From assembly GCF_040954645.1 (NCBI RefSeq), contig NC_092803.1:10417230-10481229 (forward strand): DNA of 64,000 nt, read 5' to 3'. Position 1 is the stretch's first letter, and each line of letters begins with the position of its first letter. The translations under genes were made by a program, and so were the position numbers. The notes under the pieces were generated by a model. It saw only the letters and a list, made by a program, of their open reading frames with translations. It searched no databases and was not told the origin of the DNA. This document shows, piece by piece, positions 32,060 through 42,690 of the stretch. Source of the stretch: Diabrotica undecimpunctata. Lineage: Eukaryota; Arthropoda; Insecta; Coleoptera; Chrysomelidae.

Positions 32060-33300
32060 TCACTAAGGTGATCACAACTAGACTAAACAACAAATTTGAT
32101 GCATACCAACCAGTTGAACAGGCAGGATTTAGAAAGGGGTACAGCACAACCGACCACCTTCACACCCTTAAAATATTAATAAAAAAGACCAATGAATACA
32201 AACTTCCAATATACCTAGCGTTTGTTGACTATGAAAAAACGTTTGACAGCATAGAACTATGGGCAGTAGAAGAAGCGCTAGTTAATTGACGAATAGATTT
32301 ACGGTACAGAATGTTAATCCACAATATATATCAAAACGCCACTATGAGAATTCAGCTAGACAGAGAGTTGCAATCTCCATTAATTAGAATTTGTAGAGGT
32401 GTCAGACAAGGGGATACAATCTCACCCAAACTATTTACTCTGGCGTTGGAAGACATTTTTAAATCTATAGACTGAGACAATAAAGAGATTTGTATAAACC
32501 GGAAATATTTAAATCATCTAAGATTCGCCGATGATGTACTCCTGATAGCAACAACTATGGAACAACTACGAATAATGATTTCATTAGAAAAAACATATCT
32601 TGAGAAAGGACTAAAAATAAATCTAAAGAAAACTAAAATAATGACTAATACAGAAGACAGATCAGTAATTACCATAGGTGGATCAAACATAGAACACGTC
32701 CAAGAATATATTTACTTAGGACAAGCTGTCAGAGCAGACAAAAGTAACCAGACTAAAGAAATAACCAGAAGAATAAGAATGGGGTGCTTTGAGAACTCTC
32801 ATATACTACTATCAAAAACCAAAAAATACCTTTAAAATTAAGAACAAAGGTATTTAATGCATGCGTCCTACCTGTTCTGACATATGGTGCCCAGACGTGG
32901 AAGTGTACCAAGAGCAACTTAGATAGAATAAAGAAAACTCAAAGAGCTATGGAAAGACAAATGTTGGGAATATCGTTGAAAGATAAAAAGAGAAACGAGT
33001 GGATAAGATGCAAAACCGAAACAACAGACGATGTCGAACATCCATTGAAATTAAAATGGAAATGGGCTGGGCATAACGAAAGATATCAGGATGGAAGATG
33101 GAATAAAGAAATTGGCCGCTGGAGACCATATGCTGCAAAAAGGTCACGAGGTCGACTGCAAATGAGATGGAAAGATGACATTGAGCAAAGCGCAGGTCCA
33201 ATGTAGAAAAGACAAACAGAAGACAGAGACAAATGGAGACAAATGGGAGAGGCCTATATTCAACACATGAATAGATTTTGGGCTATAGATAGATAGACCA
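32060..33300 (+). mobile_element. LINE fragment with FADD-type reverse transcriptase
   Basis: Y-Q-P-V-E-Q-A-G-F-R-K-G-Y-S-T-T-D-H, L-A-F-V-D-Y-E-K-T-F-D-S-I, G-V-R-Q-G-D-T-I-S-P-K-L-F, H-L-R-F-A-D-D-V-L-L-I (catalytic), K-G-L-K-I-N-L-K-K-T-K-I, Y-I-Y-L-G-Q-A, then W-A-G-H-N-E-R and R-S-R-G-R-L-Q-M-R-W-K-D-D-I. It ends in a short ATAGATAGATAG tail near 33296. GVRQGD and FADD set this family apart from the GVRQGC/YADD elements elsewhere in the window. It is broken by stops at 32287 and 32473 and by frameshifts after 32780. The 5' end lies next to the mariner relic. Confidence 0.85.
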
Positions 33301-35590
33301 AAAACTAGAAGTAGGCTATTTTTTTGCAATTGATAATAAATAATTTATTTTCCAAGCGCATATCTTTATTCCAAGCGCAAATACAGGGGGTTATATTAAA
33401 AAAAAAGAGCCGATGACGTCATCACTGATCTTACGTCATCACAGCACAAAGCCTTTATGTTTAAGAAATATGGAATTTATTCCATACTTTACGGACACAC
33501 TGTATATTTGTCATTAATGATTTTGAACTCTGTCTTACTATTATTCCATTTTTTAGAATTGATTTACTGGCACTTTGTTTTGGCATTTTCAAACACTTAT
33601 GATAAACACTTTAACACAACTTTACTAAACCAAAGAATACACTAAACGGAACTAACTGTAACTACGGACATAACGACAAATGCATTTTGTCGTTTGCTAA
33701 TGCAAATTCTGGTAATTTGTTAGTCGTTATACTTTCGGCAAAAACCACATTGATTTATGATTTATGATTTTATTTAATGCCGGCAACTGGCTTATCGCGT
33801 TTTACACTCCATATTGTCATATTATGCTAATACCAATAAGGGGTATTTCCGATATTTTTACCTACCTCGCTAAATTGCATTATTTGTGTTCTCAGATATT
33901 TTTCTATATTGTGGTATACTTGAAAATATGCAGTTTTAATAAATGCATATACACTTATACAATTCATCCAAAATATGCAAATATACAATTAATATGCATT
34001 TTGCATATTTCCCGAGCTTATTATTAATATTATTATTAATTGTTACTGTCTACTTTTCAAACTCTATTGTAACTTTTTGGTCATTTCCAACAAATAACAA
34101 AAATAAAGTCACTTTCTAGTCTTTTTATTTTCAACTGCTTTCTTTTGATAACACTTGACTCTGATTCAAAAGACAACATATTTTATTTTTCGCAATTTTT
34201 GCAACTCTGTTCTCTTTTGTATTCCCTCATTTATTTTGAACAAATTTCAGTAAAAACTTTTCCGTGTTTATGATTTTGAGGTATAATAACTTTTGCTAAA
34301 TGAAAGTATGTGCTAAAAGTTTAGCTCAGCCCATGGAGATTCAGTGCAACAAAGTTGCTGCGGAAATTAAAAAAGTTTATTATTAAGTTACGTTAAAAGA
34401 GGTACCTATAAAACGAAGAATGGGAAGTAATGTGAGCCGAATTAAATGAAATGCAGTTGTAATTGATGGTAGTGAAAAGGTGCAAATAAAATTTTATTAG
34501 AAACGTACAGTTGGGGAGACTGTTTTTGATGAAAATACATTAGAATATAACATAAAACTTTCTAAAGCTTCTAAATTTTAGAGACAAAGACTTTTTATGT
34601 GGATGGTGAGTAGAATACTTCATCTGTAGTTCTATGTAAATAATTAAAAAATATAAGCAGATATTTTTACGGTTTTAATTAGAACAAAGTAACAAAGGAC
34701 TAAACTTCTTAAAAAAAATTGGAAAAGATGGTAGGGATTGGATATAAAAAATCGTTGACATTCTATCGACCATACTTACGGTCTATATTCGAATATTGTT
34801 GTTTTGGTATAGTTCGGTTAGCAATGCCCTTTTAAAAAGACCTAATGTTTAATGTAATACTACTGTAGTATTTTTATTAATCTAATTTATTGTCTTTACT
34901 TATTATCAAAGGTTCTATACTTATAACACTTACAAGTTTATTTAAAGTCTTTATTTGTACAATACAACTAATTTATTTCACACTAATAATTATATAATTT
35001 ATTTACATTTATTACAATACGCGTTACAATTTGAAACTCGGCGCGATGATATTTTCATACTGACTGCCCTGAACAAAATTCCCTCTTTAAATATTAAATG
35101 CCGTTAATCGAGAACTCCGGCGATTCCCTTCGAACAGACGAGAAGGTCACCCGGCCTGCTTCTGGAAACTTCAACCCGTCGGTTATTACCTGTGGTTTCT
35201 GCCGGCTGGTGTATGATCTAGAAAAGACTGGAATGAGAAAGGATGTTTACAGTTTAGATATTATGCGTCATTATTTATCTTAACACTACTATTCTAGAAG
35301 TTAAAATATAGCAAAAATATATGTTATGAAGAAAACACCTAGAAATGTACAACACAACTGACTTTATAGATAAGAGAAATTAGCAAATAAAAATATCCTT
35401 TTTACTGACACTCTTTGATACAGGTAGGGGAGAGTCGGCTATTGGTGAGCACCAAAGGCTAATTCAGGATATTGCAAAAGCTTAAAACATTTCAGTTTTC
35501 AACTTTTTTAAAGATATACAACTTTCAGTGAATGGCTGAACAGGAGAAGAGAGGGAGATTAAATTTTCAATTAGTGTAACGCACACAATT
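33301..35590. other. No gene seen
   Basis: 2.3 kb of mostly AT-rich sequence. CCAAGCGCA occurs twice at about 33352 and 33371. A GC-balanced patch at about 35030-35240 contains a 61-codon frame (35098-35283) of no known similarity; it may be TE-derived but is not called a gene. Confidence 0.45.
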
Positions 35591-35591
35591 C

Positions 35592-36857
35592 TCCTTCTTC
35601 TTAGGGAGCCTTTCCGTTTCGAACGTTAACGATAATTCTGGCTATGATGACTTTGTTGGTTGCTATATGAATAGCTGTGTTGAGGTGTTTCTATACCATG
35701 CTCTCAGGTTAGCAAGCTAGGATATTCTTCTTCGTCCTGGGGCCCTTTTTCCTTTAATTTTACCTTGCAAAATGCACTGAAGTAGCTCGTATCTGCCTTG
35801 ATTTCTCATTATATGTCCCAAGTACTGTAGCTTACGGCTCTTCACGATGTTGACCAAATCTACCAAGACCATGACCAAGACTTTGTCTGTCCATGGTATC
35901 TTCAGAATATGTCTGTATGACTATAGCTCAAAAGCCTGAAGTTTTGATAGAGTTTCCACCTTTAATTTTCACGTTTCTACTCCGTACAGAAGCACTGAGT
36001 ACACATAACATTTAAGGAGCCTTATTTTTGTTTCTATGGCGACGTCATGGCTCTTGAACACAAAACTCATAGTCAAGAATGCAATTTTTGCCTTTCCGAT
36101 GCGACATTTAATCTCTTGGGTATTGTCCCATGACTGATTGATTATAGTTCCGAAGTAGTTTTATTGTGAGATATGTTTAATTCTCATTTCGTTCACATAC
36201 AGATTTGCTCCAATTATGTTTTCCTTACTGATGATCATTAGCTTAGCTTTGCTGGTGTTTATATCCAGTCCATATTTTCTACTTGTTTCCGTTATTTTGT
36301 TCATTAAGTTTTGCAGCCCTTCTATGGTATTGGAAAACACTATTGTATCATCTGCATACCGCAGGTTATTGAGCTTGACTCTATTTATTGAGATGCCTTT
36401 ATTAATATCTTTTAGAGCCTCTTTAAAAATGTGCTTCGAGTACAGATTGAATATCAGTGGTGAAATTATACACCCCTGTCTCACTCCTCTTAAGATTTTG
36501 ACCTGATCTGTATATTCTCCATCTATTCGGACTACCGCTGATTTATTACAATACACGTAAGCTATTATTTTTAAGTATTTTCCGTCAATCCTTGTACTCG
36601 TCAGCACTTCCATCATTTGTTCATGCCTGATTTTATCGAAAGCCTTCTTGTAGTCAATCAAGCATGCATAAACATTACAGTTGACATCTCTACATTTCTG
36701 AAACAATACCTGCACGCTAAATAAAGCTTTCCTCGTACCAACGGCGTTCACAAATCCAAACTGATTGGGCGCAATTTGTTCCTCGCATTTCCGGTAAATT
36801 CTCTTGTGGATATTTTAAATAGACTTTTAAAAACAGCTTCAGCAGATGGCTCATTAG
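35592..36857 (-). mobile_element. RTE-like LINE, same family as 24543-29570
   Basis: The open part 36751-36161 shows V-G-T-R-K-A-L-F-S, C-L-I-D-Y-K-K-A-F-D-K-I, G-V-R-Q-G-C-I-I-S-P, N-L-R-Y-A-D-D-T-I-V-F and I-S-K-E-N-I-I-G-A-N-L-Y-V. The C-terminal region follows in broken frames down to a TTCTTCTTC tail near 35596. It is collinear with the longer copy and shows that copy's uninterrupted structure across its nested insertion. 5' truncated at the L-M-S-H block, right beside a perfect palindrome at 36857-36885. Confidence 0.9.
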
Positions 36858-36885
36858 ACACAGACCAACTCAGTTGGTCTGTGTC
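36857..36885. repeat. Perfect 29-bp palindrome at a LINE 5' junction
   Basis: 36857-36870 is complementary to 36872-36885 around a single C. Confidence 0.9.
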
Positions 36886-37060
36886 GTCTTAACTGACAAG
36901 AACCACGTGTCAAAAACCGAGCAGAGAGACATGTAGCTCCTCAAGTATTAAATTTATTCATTGTCATTGGCCTAGAGTCAACATATAATTTAATTTTGGA
37001 AAGATGTAAATCCATGTATGGATGTCATAGCCACAAATTTTATTGTTAGCTTCAAGTAGA
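36886..37060. other. No gene seen
   Basis: Short unassigned sequence leading into the ribozyme-bearing repeats. Confidence 0.4.
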
Positions 37061-37063
37061 TAA

Positions 37064-37103
37064 GGCACTGAAGATGATCTGATTAGATCGAAAACGTTAT
37101 GCT
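37064..37103 (+). ncRNA. Hammerhead-like ribozyme remnant
   Basis: GGCA, then CUGAAGA (37068-37074), a stem of GAUC (37076-37079) with GAUC (37086-37089), GAAA (37090-37093), a 3-bp helix AAC/GUU and the predicted cleavage after A37099. UGCU (37100-37103) then closes with GGCA at the start. The order is that of a type I hammerhead. An extra U at 37075 between the core and stem II departs from the consensus, so activity is doubtful. Confidence 0.45.
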
Positions 37104-37179
37104 GCTACTGTATAAATTTTGACGACACTTGTAAAAGTTTTAACTATATGTTTTTATATACCTAAATACAATGGTGAAG

Positions 37180-37230
37180 TGTTTTAACTTCTGTAAGTTT
37201 TTTTAAACGATGGTATACAGCCAACTATTG
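37180..37230 (+). repeat. Short dispersed repeat, also at 39225-39280
   Basis: CTTCTGTAAGTTTTTTTAA followed by GGTATACAGCCAAC recurs at about 39233-39270 with few changes. Further on (about 39360-39405) the second locus also has a decayed version of the 37064 hammerhead-like block (ending CCAAAACGTTATG). This suggests two copies of one element. Confidence 0.6.
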
Positions 37231-37273
37231 GGATTTTGCCATTAATTTTTATTTATTTTCACGTTCAAAGCGA

Positions 37274-37332
37274 CTGTGAAAGCCGTTCTGATGAGGCCTA
37301 TTAGGCCGAAATACGTATAAGCGGATGCACAG
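37274..37332 (+). ncRNA. Type I hammerhead self-cleaving ribozyme (copy 1)
   Basis: Core CUGAUGA at 37288-37294. Stem II GGCC (37295-37298) with GGCC (37304-37307) around UAUUA. GAAA at 37308-37311. Minimal, self-complementary stem III AUAC (37311-37314) with GUAU (37315-37318). The cleavage-site base is A37319. Stem I is CCGUU (37283-37287) with AGCGG (37320-37324), an internal loop AAAG/AUG, then CUGUG (37274-37278) with CACAG (37328-37332). Every invariant core base is present. A very short palindromic stem III and an internal loop in stem I are typical of hammerheads in Penelope-like retroelements and retrozymes, where two copies can dimerise. Predicted cut between 37319 and 37320. Confidence 0.85.
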
Positions 37333-37670
37333 GCGCGCTATACGTGAAATCAAATCTTAAATGTCTTTTCCTTTTTATTCCGATATACTCTGTACGAGTA
37401 CTAGAAACCAATTCGCTAAGAATTTTACTTAGTTAAGGAGATATGTTGTGGAATGCAATTTTTAGATTCCCCATGTCTCTAATAACATCTTTATCAACGT
37501 CTATTTTGCCTTTCAATTCTTAGAAGGGACAGAATAAATCAAAGTTCTGAATTGGGTTTCGAAAATTAGTTTACGAATTTTAATATCAGATGTCGCTATT
37601 TGCGTCTATGCGAAGCCATGTTAGAGTTGCTTCCTAAGACAGAAAAGATTTATTTTCAGGTTCAGAGCAA

Positions 37671-37729
37671 CTGTGAAAGCCGTTCTGATGAGACCTATTA
37701 GACCGAAATACATATAAGCGGATGCACAG
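37671..37729 (+). ncRNA. Hammerhead ribozyme, diverged copy 2
   Basis: A direct repeat of copy 1 (the unit at about 37247-37373 recurs at about 37647-37770). The core CUGAUGA (37685-37691) and GAAA (37705-37708) are kept, and stem I is identical (CUGUG/CACAG and CCGUU/AGCGG). Stem II is GACC/GACC, so two of four pairs become A-C mismatches. Stem III is AUAC/AUAU, with its last pair lost. Self-cleavage is probably weak. The predicted cut, after A37716, is 397 nt from that of copy 1. Confidence 0.75.
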
Positions 37730-37779
37730 GCGCCCTATACGTGAAATCAAATCTTAACTGTCTTTTCCTTAATATATAA

Positions 37780-38334
37780 ATATTGTAAGATCGCTATTTG
37801 ATTTTAAATACTTAACTTGAAGACCGGTAGATTATATGGGAAACTGACACGATTTTACTAAGAAAATGTAGAAAATCAATTTAAAATGAGAGTTTGTAGA
37901 GACATTTCTAATAATTTGTTGCTTAATTACTATAAATGCACAAAAAACTTTAATTTCGCGTAACAATAGGGATACTATCATATGTATTGAGCTATAAAAA
38001 TTCCAAGAAGTATTACATTACAGTAATTGCCAAATAGAAATTGTTTACCCCAGAAAGTTTTTAGCTGCGGCGTTATTATGCGAAAACTATTAGGCCTACA
38101 TGAATTCTGAAAGCAGTAATTAGTAAAAGAACTTTCATTTTTTATTGCTACTTACTGCTAAACTTACCCAATTTACTAATTTACCTACTTTCGGGTTATA
38201 TTACGGAGCGAATCAAAAGACGCCTGTTTCTCTAGACTATCATAGTAAACTATAATATCGTTTACGATTTATTATGGTAAATATTTTCTTGGAAGAAATT
38301 TTCACGGAAAAAAATTTAGAAACTAATTAAATTT
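37780..38334. other. No gene seen
   Basis: AT-rich; nothing recognised. Confidence 0.5.
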
Positions 38335-38720
38335 TTAAAATTCAGAGAATATTAAAAAAATATATTTTAAGACCCCTAGTCTGGTTCCGCCACTGCTTTC
38401 ACTCCAAGTTGAAGTGCAAAGGACTCTCCCTTTCGGAGAGTTTTCTAAACCACAATCATCTGGGAACCGTTCCAGCTGTGGCAAACCAGAAGTTGGCAGT
38501 TGATTTACAGGAACTTCCATTAGGTCGTATTTCTCTGGATTTGGCTACTTAATGACGAAATCACAGGAAGATGTTCCATTATTGTTCCGTGCCGAAGGCA
38601 AGTTTCCAGTTACTTACCATTCCGGCGCCTCTTTGGGAGTCGCTTTGAAACTAGCGACAGGATATACAAGTCTCTTTGTAGAGAAAATTGACGCCTAGAT
38701 TGGATCAAGTCCTCGCTCAC
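38335..38720. other. GC-balanced segment with a possible hAT tip
   Basis: CTGGTTCCGCCACTG (38379-38393) is the complement of CAGTGGCGGAACCAG, a typical hAT end, with no partner found to its left. From 38394 to 38720 the sequence is complex, with a small hairpin GGACTCTCC/GGAGAGTTTTC near 38422. No frame is convincing. Confidence 0.35.
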
Positions 38721-39224
38721 ACGAAGCTCTATAACAAAATGTTATATTAAGCTGGATTTATCGATAATACGGGTGCAGCTCGTTAAACTTTAAAGAACAC
38801 GTTATTTAAACGAAAACTTAGTTATTGTTTAAATTTAAAACAAATTGTTTAGAAAAATGCTCCACAATGTTAAGTGTCAACTATTTCCTATATAAAATAT
38901 GGAAATACCTAATCTGCTAGTCACGTAAATTTCTTTCTTTTTCTCTTAAATAAGAGCAACAACAGCTGTATTTTATACGATATTTTATTACAATAAAATT
39001 ATTATTTTATTTAAATGTCACTTTCAAAATGCAGTTATAGGTTTGAATAAAAAGCTCTTCTAAAACGTTGTCAAAAATCGCATGAGATACCTTTAGTAGG
39101 GGCTTAGACAAATAAGATACCTTGTGTAAGCTAATAACTAAACTTACCACATTAGCGGAAAAATTTTGTAATCCTCTTGGATATTTTTATTATTCATTTA
39201 ATATATCAATAACACAAACAGTTT
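38721..39224. other. No gene seen
   Basis: AT-rich spacer. Confidence 0.5.
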
Positions 39225-39479
39225 TTCACTTCCTTGTAAGTTTTTTTTAACTGGGGTATACAGCCAACCACTAAGAATTTTCTATTTATAATTTTTTAAC
39301 TAAAAATTGTTATAAATTAAAGACAATAAAATCACCCTAAAGTGTTTCCGTTTCACCGAAGCCAAAAGCCTAAAGTTATTATTAACACCAAAACGTTATG
39401 TGTCTTTATTGGTGATAAAAGAGATTCACGAAAAACTGCCAGATTGTACTCATAAATATTTTCCCAGAAATTATCTTGA

Positions 39480-40700
39480 AAACACTTTTTTAAATTTTCT
39501 AAAATTCATCATCACCAGTAAATCTACAGCACCTAGAGAATCCTGATCTTTTCAAACTTAAACTACCATACCGTTATGTTTTTTGTCTTAATTTTTAAGT
39601 TTAAAGCACCAGCATATTTCGTCACTTGTAATCTTTCCATGTTAGCTTTGAAGAATAAACCCAAGAATTTGTACTCATCTTTAAACTCCAGCTGTTCATA
39701 TATTCTCAGGGTTGGAGGTTGTGGCAAGGAGCTTGAAGAGAATACAACTTCTATTGATTTTTGTATTGAACATTGAAAACCTGTAAGATGAAACCAATTT
39801 TCGAAAGTATCTAAAAAGTTTTAAAGAATTGAGGACATTAAGAATATATTTGTATCTTTAATAGATCCACTAGGTCGTCAGCGGATAGACGGGGTTGAAA
39901 GGTTTTTTAAATGTTTTTGATTATATCGTTTATTGATAATAGAAATGCTGTTGGGCTGAGAATGGATCCTTGGGGTGTACCATTTTCCAAACTATAAATA
40001 TTTGAAAAAATACTATTTAGTATCACTTAAAAAGAGTTGTTTTTTAAAAAGTTTTGGATGAAGACAAGGCAGTGACCTTGAATATTCCATTTATGAAGTT
40101 GACTCAATATCTTGTGCTTTTAAACTTTATTTAATGCACGTTCTAAATAAAAAAAATATAGCAACACATATTTGGTTTGTCGCAAGAGCTTCATGTATCT
40201 TACTTTACAAGTCTAAAATATTATCTGTGGTTGTCTGATCTTTTCTAAAGTCATTTTGCTTGGTGATTGAGAAATTGGAATTTTCTAAAATCCATAAGAG
40301 TCTGGAGTTAACAATCATCATCATCATCAATGGCGCTACAACTCTTCGCGAGTCTTTGCCGCGTTTACTATTGGCTTCCATGTTTGTCGGTCCTGTGCCA
40401 GTAATTCCCATTGTCGCACTCCCATTTTCTCTAGATCTTCTTTGGCTGCATCTTTCCACCTTTTTCTAGACCGCCCTACAGACCTTCTTCCCTCTGGCCT
40501 TTCCCAGAACACATTGTTAATAAGGCGATTGTCGTTACTGCGTATCACATGCCCTGTACTGTTACTGCGTATCACATGCCATGGAGTTAACAATACTTTC
40601 TATTAATTTGCACGATATCGATGTCAGAGATATAGGTCGGTATGATTCTGGGCTATATTTAGGTTTATTAATTTTTAAGACAGGAATGATTATTGTCTTT
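39480..40700 (-). pseudogene. Jockey/CR1-like LINE reverse transcriptase
   Basis: From the right: Y-R-P-I-S-L-T-S-I-S-C-K-L-I-E-S-I-V-N-S-R-L (interrupted at the V-N-S position by the nested tail at 40316-40581), F-R-K-D-Q-T-T-T-D-N-I-L-D-L, N-G-T-P-Q-G-S-I-L-S-P-T-A-F, I-N-D-I-I-K and R-L-S-A-D-D-L (remnant of the catalytic box, tyrosine lost), and S-K-L-T-W-K-D near 39650. NG.PQGS.LSP followed by IND is characteristic of the Jockey/CR1 group, a lineage distinct from the RTE copies. Many stops. Confidence 0.8.
40316..40581 (-). mobile_element. RTE tail fragment inserted in the Jockey-like LINE
   Basis: TGGAGTTAACAAT at 40303-40315 and 40582-40594 is a perfect 13-bp target-site duplication. 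The insert ends in a (GAT)n tail on its own strand and encodes W-E-R-P-E-G-R-R-S-V-G-R-S-R-K-R-W, E-D-L-E-K-M-G-V-R-Q-W-E-L-L-A-Q-D-R-Q-T-W, a standard RTE C-terminus. A 24-bp tandem duplication near its 5' end (ACTGCGTATCACATGCC twice, 40538-40579) repeats the H-V-I-R-S-N segment. Confidence 0.92.
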
Positions 40701-40799
40701 GTAGTAGTTTAATGTGATCTATAACTTAAATTTGTATATACTTCTTTATGCTCCATATTTATAAGTTTCATCACAAAGCACTATGCTCTGAATAATCTT

Positions 40800-41099
40800 C
40801 TTTTTTTTTTGTTTTCTTTGGATAGAGATCTAATACATAAGTATTCGGTCTTATACATATTTTATTTAGTCCCCGGAGCTCGCATTCTTCGTTTAATTTA
40901 CTAATATATTCCATGTTCTCCCTGTTCTGTGGTAAGATGACTTGGTCATCTACGAAAAGTGGTTAACTTATTAAATTCTCTTGTATTGGTATGCCCATTG
41001 TTCCGAATTTTCTATACCATCTTTTCAAAGCCTGATTTACTTATATGTTTAAAATTTTAAGTAATAGACTACATCCTTTTTTAATGCAGTTGTCAGTAG
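40800..41099 (-). pseudogene. LINE RT fragment
   Basis: Minus strand: K-K-G-C-S-L-L-L, R-K-F-G-T-M-G-I-P-I, L-F-V-D-D-Q-V-I-L (catalytic FADD-type box with valine for alanine), N-M-E-Y-I-S-K-L-N-E-E. The D-D-Q-V signature occurs in a separate LINE group from the RTE copies around it. Short and damaged. Confidence 0.6.
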
Positions 41100-41100
41100 T

Positions 41101-41263
41101 AATATCCCTAGGACATTGATAACAGACGAGATAATTTCATGACAATCGAAAGCTCGTTTCTTGGTAACAACACGAAGCCGAAGGCTGAGTGCTGTTACCA
41201 AGCAACGAGCTTGAGAAATTTGTCATGAAATTATGAGGCATTCATCAATGTCCGAGGGATATT
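41101..41263. mobile_element. Palindromic MITE, 163 bp
   Basis: Nearly the whole segment folds on itself. Outer ends AATATCCCTAGGACATTGAT and (complemented) AATATCCCTCGGACATTGAT, then ATAATTTCATGACAA with TTGTCATGAAATTAT, then AGCTCGTT with AACGAGCT and CTTGGTAACA with TGTTACCAAG. The loop contains AGCCGAAGGCT. No target duplication is evident, so the superfamily is open. Confidence 0.85.
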
Positions 41264-42529
41264 CGGCGGATAATTTTTCGAAAAAAAAAATCATAACTCA
41301 ACATAACCAAACCTTTATTTATTAAAAGTACAGTTAGTGAAAGTACAATTATTAAAATTTAAGTTAACATTAGATTCGTTGCTGTTCTCTACTATAGAAG
41401 ATCTATTACCACGCATAATATTTATAAACGTTACATTTTGAAATTTATTTGGATGAAGTTGTCAAACTCGATGGTGTTGTCATAGGGATTGAAAATTGCA
41501 CTGAATGCAATTATCAGTCTAATGTTAACATGATTGGGTGAAATTGTTCCACATGACACAAAATAAAGAAATTTGAATGGTTGTTAGAACAGTCGAAAAA
41601 TTATCGTATTAATTGTTTTTGTTATTTTATTGCTTAACTTAATTTGCACATATGTTTCTTAATACAGTGATATATTTGTGATATATTCACCCATTTCTTT
41701 CTAACTTTCTGTGTGACTCAAAGGAAGATACTGTGTCGTTTTGGATTTTTACTGGAAATATCATCTTATGCTGCTTTAGACTCGACAAATATTTTAAATT
41801 TGAATTGAAGATCTACATCATGATCAAATGGTTTGGCCTGGTAATACCCCGGACAGATTTCGGTCTAGGTCGTTAACCTGACATAAACGATGTTCCACAA
41901 TATTAGAGAAAGTGTTTAGTAGAAGAATTATTATTCAGTAGTTATTGCATTTCAGTTGATTTTCTTTCACTTAAATGGAAAAATTAGGTCTAGGATTGGT
42001 TTCTCTAGCAATTCTATTTCTAACAAAATAGATTTTTTGTCTTGGTGCACAATCTTCGTCCTTTATTCGGACTTGAAGTGAGGCTATTGAGCTAATCGAT
42101 CTATTTTAAGTCCTTTATAAAATGGATAAAATTGACATCTTTTATCGCATTTCAGCTCGTTTTCCTTCATTGAAATGGAAATATTATGCCCAGAAATTAT
42201 TCATTTAGCAATTCTTCCTGCGTTTAAATAATTTCTTTTTTGCGTTTTTCCAAGAATTTTAATTGAAGTATCTCTAATGATACTGGATATCTTCCTATAA
42301 ATTGTATTAGGATTTTCTCTCATGTTTAAAAACATTTTTTTTATCATTGTTACCCTGAATGTACCTTCTTTTTATCTTGTAAGATATATAAGTGGTAAAT
42401 ATAAAAATTTTTACAAATAAAAAAATTATCCTTTTAAGCAATGAAAGCAACTATTACTTTAGCAAAAAAATGTCTGTCGTTACTTTAAAATTTAAAACAT
42501 TAAATGATACCTTGATTTTTCACTAGTAA
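41264..42529. other. No gene seen
   Basis: 1.3 kb AT-rich; no recognisable frame or repeat. Confidence 0.5.
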
Positions 42530-42690
42530 TTTTGCACTCATTTCCATAATCTGGAACGAAAATCTGACGTGGATGGAGTTGGACCAAACAGGAAAATGAC
42601 AACAAAACTGGTGGGACATCCTATATACTGCTTCAAAATTTCATCAGTGTACTGCACAAATCCCCCAACTATTAGGATACACTAACTACT
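42530..42690 (-). repeat. Fragment of the 1.5-kb LTR family
   Basis: About 150 bp similar to 45820-45970 (for example AATCTGACGTGGATGGAGTTGG compared over 20-base pieces, and GTGTACTGCACAAATC), in the same orientation. Confidence 0.75.

Noticed and set aside
36216..36506. 96-codon plus-strand frame
   Set aside because: Antisense of the RTE reverse transcriptase on the minus strand; the same shadow appears opposite the copy at 26.7-27.2 kb.
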